Below are positions 56,261-64,000 of a stretch of 64,000 nt of DNA, piece by piece. The stretch spans positions 32,027,204 to 32,091,203 of the forward strand of contig OX235273.1 of NCBI GenBank assembly GCA_944472155.2, read 5' to 3'. The notes beneath the pieces are model-generated. The model was not told the DNA's origin, ran no database searches, and saw only the letters and a program-made list of their open reading frames with translations. Within the stretch, counting starts at the first letter, position 1; every line of letters begins with the position of its first letter. A program made the position numbers and the translations under genes. Source of the DNA: Trichobilharzia szidati (Eukaryota > Platyhelminthes > Trematoda > Strigeidida > Schistosomatidae).

Positions 56261-56280
56261 ATTCAGTAGCAGTGCTGTTT

Positions 56281-56438
56281 TCACAGGATGGTGTTGCTAG
56301 CCTCACGTCCAACTTTCCATCTTTGTTGATGTTTTAAGTGACTAGTTGTGGTAAAGGTGTGTGCCCTACGGAGAGTGAACCACGGACCACATGCATGGTT
56401 GATGAGCACGATACCGCTGAACTGCTTACTCGCCGTCC
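56281..56438 (-). repeat. SINE-B, tRNA-like
   Basis: Minus strand: GGCGAGTAAGCAGTTCAGCG, GTGGTTCACTCTCC (decayed B box), ending in CACCATCCTGTGAAAA. Confidence 0.65.
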
Positions 56439-56814
56439 TACTGCAAAACCAAAGGAATTACCTCGAGTAATGCACAGTCACACAAATTCCTCAACGACGG
56501 CAAAAATACAGTTGTTTCAGATAAAATTCACGTTACTGTTTAACAATAATAACACGAAAAACCCGAAATTACCACAAGAGTACCGTTAAGCTAATACACA
56601 GCTTAGAGAGGTTTGCAGTATAAAATGAGTAGTGTAGAACAAAATTAGGCAATCCAAATTCAACTGTGAGAAGTATCTGAGAGTATTTCCAACAAGGTGA
56701 GATCAATACGCCGTTATTAAGAATCCCACACACACACCTCTCACAGACAGTCCAAGGTCAGAATGAACATCTTTCACTCCAAATCACATTACAATACAAT
56801 ACATTTTCAAGGTG

Positions 56815-57165
56815 TCGCATTTATGTATTTACAACAGTAGATGACGTTTGGTCCTTGGATGTGATGGGTCTGTTTCCACAGACGTCTTGTGGCAATCAGT
56901 ACCTGTTGGTGGTGACAAAAGACGCCATCACGATCCCTGATCAACGCCCGGGAACCGTGACTGACGCAGTTGTTCGACACATCGTTGAAGATCGCTGTGT
57001 ACCAAAGACCATCTTGACAGATGGGGACCCTTGTTTTGAAAGTCAAGAATTCACTTCCCGCTTGCTACAGTTGGGTATCAAGAGGATCATAAACAACACC
57101 ATATCATCCACTAACGAGTGGTCTGATAGATAGAAATAACCGTACCCTGAAGGAGTGGCCGGGTT
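56815..57165 (+). pseudogene. Gypsy-type integrase core fragment
   Basis: The frame contains Leu-Asp-Val-Met-Gly (first catalytic Asp), Asn-Gln-Tyr-Leu-Leu-Val-Val-Thr, Val-Pro-Lys-Thr-Ile-Leu-Thr-Asp-Gly (second Asp), and Phe-Glu-Ser-Gln-Glu-Phe. The region of the third catalytic residue (usually HPQTNG...E) is scrambled. The rest of the element is missing. Confidence 0.8.
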
Positions 57166-57718
57166 AGGGTTTAGGGCTCGCTAATTAGGCGAGAAGATGC
57201 GTCACTTGGGAGAATCGTGTATGGAAAAAGCACATGCACACACTTATTTAGATACGTGCCCATTAAATATAAAAAAATGTTGATAAATGTCTTACGAACA
57301 GAGCAAGAAAGATATATTCAGATGACCCCTTACAAAAAGAATTTGAATATATTCATGATTCCTTGACGGAGATGGGGTATCCCAGTGGTTTTGCAAAGAA
57401 ACATATGAAAACATCAGAGAGAAAACCTGAGACTATGACAGCACGGAGGAAACCTCTATTAAGTTAATGGTGACTTGTCAAGTAAGATTTTTTTCCGAAA
57501 ACTTTCAGAGTATAAAAAGAACGTTTTACACAGCAAACCTATGTTTTTGGTTCTCTAGCCAACGAATGATTGGAACGCAAACGAATGATAAGCTAGATAG
57601 TTTTGCCACATCTATGTGCATTTATCAATTCAGCTGCAACTGTGGTGACAGTTATGTTGGGCGCACTACTGAACAGCTTAGCAAACGTGCCATTATTGAA
57701 TATCTCTCATCATGGTTT

Positions 57719-57928
57719 ATTGTATTATTATTATTGTTCCTTTGGGTTCCTAGTGGAACATAGGGCTTCAACTGCACGTCTCCACTTGCTTCTGTCTTCT
57801 GCTGTACTTTTCACTTGCGTCCATGTTATTCCATACTGTTTCATCTCCTCCTCACACGATCTCCTCCATGTCACCCTTGGACGTCCCACTCGCCGCTTCC
57901 CTTTCGGGTTCCACTCGAGGGCCTGAGG
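57719..57928 (-). mobile_element. RTE 3' end insertion (copy d) with 11-bp target duplication
   Basis: 210 bases between two copies of CATCATGGTTT (57708-57718 and 57929-57939). The minus strand keeps a clean C-terminal frame (Arg-Arg-Val-Gly-Arg-Pro-Arg-Val-Thr-Trp, Cys-Ser-Thr-Arg-Asn) and the AATAATAATAATA tail. It looks among the youngest insertions in the window. Confidence 0.85.
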
Positions 57929-57945
57929 CATCATGGTTTGACAAA

Positions 57946-59133
57946 TTATTATTATTATTTCCTTTAGTTCCTAGAGGAACATAGGGCTTCAGCCATGCGT
58001 CTCCATTGCGTTCGGTTCTCTGCTAGAGTTTTCACCTGGCTCCAGGTCTGCCCACATGTTTTCATCTCCTCTTCACATGATCTCCTCCAGGTCACCGTCG
58101 CACTGACGACCAACTCGTCGCTTCCCTTTCGGGTTCCACTCGAGGGCTTGTCTAGTGATGTCACTTGCTGGTTTCCTCAGAGTGTGGCCAATCAACCTCC
58201 ATTTCTTCCTGCCTATTTGTTTCACAATCGGTTCCTAGTTGGTTCGCTCCCAGAGATCCCTGTTGCTGATCTTTTCTGGCCGGCCATCTGATCTTGAGTA
58301 TTGAGCGAAGACAACTGTTAATGAAGGTCTGTAGCTTGTTTGAGGTGCTTTTTGTGACACGCCAAGTCTCTGATCTGTATAGTAGTATTGACTTCACATT
58401 GTAGTTGAAAATCCGGATCTTATTTTTGACGCTGAATGATGTTGACCTCCACACAGACTTGAGAGTAATGAAAGCTTGCCTTGCTTTCCCGATCCTTGCT
58501 TTGATATCCTCGTCAGATCCGCCTGTCGTTGAAATAATGCTTCCCAAGTAGGTAAAGGAGGTTGTTTCTTTCACGTTCTTTCCATTTATGCTGATTGCTG
58601 TCTGTTGTTGTTGTTGTTGGTGTTGGCCAGGGATCTTCATCACCTCCGTTTTCTCTATGTTCACCTGGAGTCCTATCTTTGATGCTTCTTCTGCCAACTT
58701 GTTACTTTTCACTTGCATATCTTCCTGTTTGTGGGAAATCAGACATATATCATCGGCGAAGTCCAGATCCTCCAAGTTCTTTGTGTGAGTCCATTTTATG
58801 CCTGTTTCCTCATTGCCCAGTTTTTGTCGAATTATTCAGTCTACTGCAACCTTAAAAATCATTGGCAATAATAGGCAGCCTTGTCTTACTCCTGTCCTCA
58901 CTTCGAAGTATTCCGTGAGCTTCCCGTTGTGGATTACTTCGCATGCAGCGTTGTCGTACAACTGTTGGATGAGATGTATAATTGTCGGTGGCACCCCGTA
59001 GTAACGAAGTAGTTTCCAAATCACCTCTCGATCGACGCTGTCGAAAGCCTTTTCAAAGTCGATGAAGTTGAGATACAGAGGTGACTGCCATTCCAAACTT
59101 TGTTTAATGATGATCCGTAGTGTGGCGATTTGA
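57946..59133 (-). mobile_element. RTE insertion (copy e), 5'-truncated
   Basis: The minus-strand code runs from Asp-Gln-Ile-Ala-Thr-Leu-Arg (59127) through Phe-Glu-Lys-Ala-Phe-Asp, Gly-Val-Arg-Gln-Gly, a well kept Phe-Ala-Asp-Asp box (58775-58161 frame, 204 codons), Phe-Thr-Tyr-Leu-Gly-Ser-Ile and the C-terminal Cys-Ser-Ser-Arg-Asn to the tail. It sits directly behind copy d; the Penelope coding sequence resumes at its far side with a TTTGA(T)CAAA-like junction on both sides. Confidence 0.85.
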
Positions 59134-59335
59134 TCAAAGGACAGATAAAAATAATCCGTGACTCAACTTTGTCACATTTGTTCGCTAGTGGTCATGTAGT
59201 GGAGAAAACGATAGTTTTCAAAGTAATCCACACTGATCCACCGAATCTTTCAAATAGACTTAGTATTCGTCTACTGCACACAGCTGAGGCAGGTGATAGG
59301 CATTCGAACTATTAAACCTAAACTATGCATTCAAA

Positions 59336-60299
59336 AGAAGTTCGTACAGCCATTATCCCCCCCCCTCTTGGCCTATTAAGACATTACCAAGTGATAGATT
59401 CTCCACCATCACCTACTTATATTTTCAACCCCTCTCTTTTCATACCTTAATCTTATCACATCTTCATTAAAACGTATTTTATTTACTTCCTTTACAATCT
59501 GAAATTACTTAATCGGTTCATTTGTTTTTACTAGCCTTTATCGACTACTACTGCGTGAACATTTGTTTGTTTAATCATGCTGTTTTTCATTATTCGTGTA
59601 ATTACAGATTGCCTCACTTTTTCATCCTTATTATTGATAAAACCAGTATTATTATTACGACTAATTGCACAATTTATATTCACAATCTTATTATCTATCC
59701 TATGGACAAAACACCGTGATTGGTTTATATATTTGAATATTTCTTTGTAAAGTTATGTGTGTATATTAGAGTTAAGCCTGATGAGATCTAAATGAAAATA
59801 ATTTGTGTTAGTATCCACTGTACTTTCCTCCAAAATGTCAACATACACCCTCTACCTTTGAACTGGTTATCTGGTATACAGATATCTGTCGTTTCACTTA
59901 AACTATGTAGATTAGAGTAAAGCTCGAGTGAAGATCTAATTAAAAACTAAAACACGATATTCTTCGTTTATGCGTCTTGTATCAGTTTTAATAATGGGAA
60001 TGTTCAATGATTTGAAGTGCAAGCAAGACTGCGTTTGTTAAAATGAATTTATTCTTAAAACTCTAAACTTTATTTATGAAATTGAATGTTTAATATATAT
60101 TCTTTAAGAAAACTACATTAAAGAAAGAATGTTTATGTGTTAACATTACGAGGATAATAGGTGTCCGGTGTTCTTCAGATTATCTCCTTGAAATGGTCTC
60201 AGGTCACTGTATGAAAATAAGATAAGATAGGTTAATTTTGAATAAATATCAAGAAATGTATCAGTATAGAGTGTATTCTAGCTGAATAATCATTATTAC
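59336..60299. other. Stretch with no recognised feature
   Basis: A C8 run lies at 59359-59367. The first part may be the 3' UTR of the Penelope element. Otherwise AT-rich and unrecognised. Confidence 0.35.
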
Positions 60300-61005
60300 A
60301 TTATTATTGTTTCCTTTAATTCCCCTAGAGGAACACAGAACTTCAGCCGCAGGTCTTCATTGCGTTCGCGGTTCTCTGCCAATGTTTTCAACTGACTCCA
60401 CGTATTCCTATATGCTTTCATCTCCTCGCCACATCACCTAATCCTCCATGTTAACCCACCTTCGCACTGACGACCAACTTGTTGCTTCCTATTCGGGTTC
60501 CACTCGAGCGACGGCCCGTCTTGTGATTGCACTTGGTGGTTTGTTTTTTCAGAGTATAGCCAGTGCACCTCCATTCTTTCTGCAGATTTTTTGCACAACC
60601 GTTTCCTACTGGGTTAGTTCGTACGTTCCAAGAGATCCCTCACCACTGCTGATCTTTTGTGACTGGCCATCTGAGTTTGAGTATTGAGCGAAGATAGCTG
60701 TTGATGAAGGACTGTAGTTGGTTTGAAGTGCTCTTCATGACGCGCCAAGTCTCTGATCTGTATAGTTGCACTGACTTTACACTGAAGTTGAAAAGCCGGA
60801 TCTTATTAACTCTTTCATGCTGAGTGCTGTTGACCTCCACACAGACTTGGTGATAGTAATGAAAGCTTGCCTTGCTTTCCTGATCCTTTCTGCTTTGATA
60901 TCCTCGTCAGTTCCATCCACCTGTGGTTGGAACGATGCTTATTGAGTGGATGGGCAGGTGAAGAAGGTTGCTTTCTTCAGATTTCTCCCATTTATGCTGA
61001 ATAAT
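60300..61005 (-). pseudogene. RTE-type element 3' part (copy f), minus
   Basis: The tail (TTATTATTG) and CTAGAGGAACACAGAACTTC are followed by decayed C-terminal code. The minus frame near 60640-60840 holds Lys-Ile-Arg-Leu-Phe-Asn and Tyr-Arg-Ser-Glu-Thr-Trp-Arg. More decayed than copy e. Confidence 0.75.
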
Positions 61006-61044
61006 ACAATTATTCAAGTGTTGGTCTGTAGAGATGTGATGATT

Positions 61045-61230
61045 GGTTACAGGATTCCATCATGATGGGGTGATAACAGTTAGAAAACCATTGAAAAACT
61101 AGCTTGGCAGTAATGTTCTGCTGTTTCATCACCCAAGTTTGGGACTGTTCATCAGTACTCACCTGTCACGACCAAGGTTCGAACCCAGGATATTCCAATT
61201 GCACGGTAAGTTCGAAAACCTCTCAGTGAA
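61045..61230 (-). repeat. SINE-C, tRNA-like
   Basis: AACCATTGAAAAAC, GTTTGGGACTGTTCATCAG and AAGGTTCGAACCCAGGATA: the same order of blocks as at 43435 and 62470, with a B box readable on either strand. Confidence 0.6.
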
Positions 61231-61419
61231 TAAAAGGCCTTTATACACCTGCCTAAAATATAAAGCGGACGACACAATAGCAATGACCAGCAGGTGACCT
61301 GAGAAATCGCTTGCTAGAACATTCCTTGAGACTAGATAGATTTCTCTCTTCCAGAAAACATATTCCTTAGTTCACGCAGAAGTCGACAGTTATCCTTACT
61401 TTACCAGCTTCAATTGTCT

Positions 61420-61810
61420 CTGTCAATTTAATAGGGTAGTCAATACTGACGTTAAGCATCAGCCGAGTACTAGGTAAGGAGGGCGAATCAATAGACGAGG
61501 CTGTGAAGCTATATCGACTGAGATGGTTAGGACATATGTAACGTATTCATCTCTAGCTATCGTCTTCCTCAACAATGAGCAATGTTAGGTGACATAGGGT
61601 CAAGTTAAAAAAGAGCTAGTTCTTGGTGGTCAAACCAAAGCATGGCTTCATCAGTCGACGAAATCCACAACAGTTAATTGACGCCAGCCAGTCACATTGG
61701 AAGGTGTAAACTTCTTGTTTTCAGTCCTCGAGACTGTACACACCAATGGCAAAAGACAATTGGTTATATGGCTCAAAATGTTTGTTCTCAATGGCAAGCG
61801 CAGATACATC
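61420..61810 (+). pseudogene. Second non-LTR family, C-terminal RT fragment
   Basis: The + frame reads Arg-Val-Leu-Gly-Lys-Glu-Gly-Glu-Ser-Ile-Asp-Glu-Ala-Val and Leu-Arg-Trp-Leu-Gly-His-Met, a C-terminal motif of schistosome non-LTR elements distinct from the RTE copies above. It then decays through several stops. Confidence 0.6.
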
Positions 61811-62469
61811 CACTCCTTGTGACTTATAATATCCAATAAAGCTATATTCTTTTCCGATATTACTATTCTTTTTGACCCATATTTCTGTTTACTTTCTCTA
61901 CTTTGGATATCGTTTCACTTTCCTCTCTTGCTTTGTGTGCTACATGTAGGGAGTGTGACAACTGCTGCACATCAGCGCAAAGTTCTTTGTTGAAATTAGT
62001 CAGTGAGTCAGTGTTTATCAATTTGCATTTGTGTTGAGATTAGGAGCGAGTGAATCTTGGAGTAGCGCAATTATGTGACATCTGATTGGCACATAACACC
62101 AAGTAGACAACTTGCATTTCTTTTAAGAAGAATAGTAAAACAAGCAAGCTCAGGTTTGTTGAAGTTCATAGAAGCCATCACTGTCAAACAGTTCTAAACT
62201 TGATTTATGTAATCAAAAGGAAACTGTAGTAATTCTTTCCCTAATTTGATAACTCCTCTTTCAAGTCCAACTGCTTCTATCATCTTTTTATTAGATGTTA
62301 CGGTTGATTTCTTTTCACTCTTACGTAGTTATATTCTGATTTAATAAACTTAACACCTCATAAATCTGATATCGAACTAAATGAGCTTAACTCACAACAG
62401 GTTTTCATATCTCACCTGTTTATTAAGACGGACTTGTATTGTCTGAAGTTTAACCAGGAATAGAAATCA
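61811..62469. other. Stretch with no recognised feature
   Basis: No element or gene recognised. Confidence 0.35.
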
Positions 62470-62640
62470 GTTGAAGAACCATTGAAAACCATCATGGAAT
62501 AGTGGACTGGGAACTGTTTCGTCCAAGTTTAGGACTAATAGTCAGTACACATCAATCCGGGTTCGAACGCAGGACCACCAGATTACTAGACAGGCCTTTC
62601 AGACATTCAGATACAAGGACCAGGGATTATAAGACGGCTG
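62470..62640 (-). repeat. SINE-C, tRNA-like
   Basis: AACCATTGAAAACCATCATG, GTTTCGTCCAAGTTTAGGAC and CCGGGTTCGAACGCAGGACC. A further partial repeat of the CGTCCTAGTTTGTGACTC block follows at about 62644-62662. Confidence 0.6.
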
Positions 62641-62949
62641 TTTCGTCCTAGTTTGTGACTCTGGGGCGGGTATGCATTCATGACCTCAGCATTGATCGAA
62701 TCGAGTAACATTAGGTCACAAGGCGAGCATATTAAACATACATCTATGGAGAAAGACACACAATGGTCCATTCCATCATGTTTAGCGTCATTATCGTGCA
62801 CTGTCATATGTGAGTGTCTGTAGTGAACCATTGCAAAGTGGACCCTACTGCTTACTCTCAAGAAATCAGTGCTTGCCAATCCATTTTTATCAGACTAGAT
62901 CAAACAGCAAAGGTAAATGCTAATATATCCGAATGGTGCTCTGTTTGAT

Positions 62950-63985
62950 GTACAACTACTTATACTTCAACTTCGTCAGATATGTAAACGCCTTTGACAG
63001 AGTTGACTGCGAAGTAATTTGGATAATGCTTCAACACTACAGAATGAAGTGCTACAAACCTTTATCAGCCTCATTCAACAGCTGTATGACAATTTCAAAT
63101 ACCAAGTGATTCACAATTAAAAACTCAGTGATGCTTTTCAAGTGATGACAGGAGTAAAAACAAGACTGCTTACTACCCCAAAGGATATCTTTGATTTTGG
63201 TGAACGGGATCGTATGACACGAAGGGAGAACTCAGAGATACTTTTTTGGTGGGGAGGGGGACAAGAAGACTTAAGAGGATTTTGACTTTGCAGACGGTTT
63301 ATGTCTAATATTACACAAGCTTGAATATCTTCGGGAGAAATCCAACAGACTCGCAGAAGAGGTAAGCAGTGGAGACAGGATTTCAAGTGAACATAGAGAA
63401 GACGAATGTGATGAAGTTAACCGACGACCACCATCACCTCCAGCACGAATCACTATCAACAGGAGGAATTTGGAGTAAGTCACTCCCTTCATTTATCGGG
63501 GGAAGTATCGTTCCAACTAAAGGTGACAGTACGAATGAGAATTTCAAACTCAGTCAGTTCTTCTACATCGTTCACAGAGTAACCACGTCTCTAAAAGCAT
63601 ATTGAGCAGGCTTGAGAACTTCATCAGTGGCTGCTTTCGCTCCATCCTCCAGAAGAGATGCCCAGTCAGCAAGCATTAGCAGCATGGAACTCTGGAAACG
63701 AACCAGTCAGGAACCTGCCGCTTAACAAAGATTTCCGAAGGAAATCACGTTACTATGGAGAATGCCGGGTGATTTCGTGCATCAAGGCGTAGGATGGAAT
63801 CCTAAGTGGACGAATTAGTTTTCTGAAGGTGACATGAAGGAAGTAGTTTGACGTGGAGATGACAGGCGTTTAGATTTTCTTGGGAGCAGATGAAGAGGAC
63901 TGCGAAGAACAAGAGAAAATGGAGACACGTTGTTGAATTCCAATGTTCCGACTCGTTAAACAAGGGGATAATATTTATGCCATAT
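62950..63985 (+). pseudogene. RTE-type element fragment (copy g)
   Basis: Starts at Leu-Asn-Phe-Val-Arg-Tyr-Val-Asn-Ala-Phe-Asp (FEKAFD region), passes a Phe-Ala-Asp remnant of the FADD box near 63288, Gln-Val-Asn-Ile-Glu-Lys-Thr, and the end stretch near CCAATGTTCC. Heavily frameshifted. A G-rich run lies at about 63248-63261. Confidence 0.75.
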
Positions 63986-64000
63986 TTGGAACACTGAAAT

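Larger units (their letters stand above)
57190..59335 (+). pseudogene. Penelope-like element 3' half, split by two RTE insertions
   Basis: Before 57719 the frames give Arg-Ala-Arg-Lys-Ile-Tyr and Gly-Tyr-Pro-Ser-Gly-Phe (Penelope linker), then Cys-Ile-Tyr-Gln-Phe-Ser-Cys and Ser-Tyr-Val-Gly-Arg-Thr, matching the GIY-YIG pair. Coding resumes after the insertions at about 59135 with Lys-Gly-Gln-Ile-Lys-Ile and runs through His-Leu-Phe-Ala-Ser-Gly-His to Leu-Leu-His-Thr-Ala-Glu-Ala. Frameshifts near 57270 and 57460. It differs from the element at 45.2 kb. Confidence 0.8.

Noticed and set aside
57160..57180. GGGTTAGGGTTTAGGG, telomere-like
   Set aside because: Only two imperfect TTAGGG units inside retroelement debris; too short for a telomere or interstitial tract.

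Overview
The window is AT-rich animal DNA. Its repeats (Penelope-like elements, RTE-type non-LTR elements of the SR2/Perere kind, gypsy-type LTR pieces, several tRNA-derived SINEs) and a striking micro-exon layout both point to a blood fluke (Schistosomatidae, e.g. Schistosoma or Trichobilharzia). No bacterial operons, rRNA genes, CRISPR arrays or intact long ORFs were seen. Most short ORFs are chance.

Region 1 (1-40610, perhaps to about 42670), + strand. I read this as the body of one very large micro-exon gene (MEG) whose 5' end lies outside the window. About 26 exons of exactly 9 nt each sit between a pyrimidine-rich AG acceptor and a GTGAGT/GTAAGT-type donor. Rarer candidates measure 6, 12, 15, 18, 21, 27 and 33 nt. 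Longer exon candidates lie at 9301-9423, 36097-36273 (hydrophobic, Cys-containing) and 40492-40610 (open to a stop). All are symmetric and all can be read in phase 1; the other two phases hit stops inside several exons. The 24.66-29.80 kb section is a tandem array of eight roughly 650-bp units, each carrying one 9-nt exon. Splice sites stay fixed across the units while the 9 coding bases vary. Smaller duplications lie at 0-2.7/4.9-8.0 kb (33-nt exons) and 38.2/39.1 kb (27-nt exons).

Region 1 introns hold few mobile elements: a gag-like remnant (14.3-15.3 kb), Penelope RT remnants (15.3-16.7 kb minus, 30.6-30.9 kb plus), two Penelope-derived fold-backs (21.5 and 33.1 kb), a solo LTR with 4-bp target duplication (27.87-28.35 kb), a gypsy LTR/gag fragment (26.06-26.57 kb) and SINEs.

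Region 2 (about 43-64 kb) is a repeat graveyard: tRNA-like SINEs, a Penelope endonuclease region (45.2-46.3 kb), at least seven decayed RTE copies on both strands, a gypsy integrase scrap (56.8 kb), and a second Penelope 3' end (57.2-59.3 kb) split by two tandem minus-strand RTE insertions.

All exon calls are by eye from sequence; none has transcript support here.
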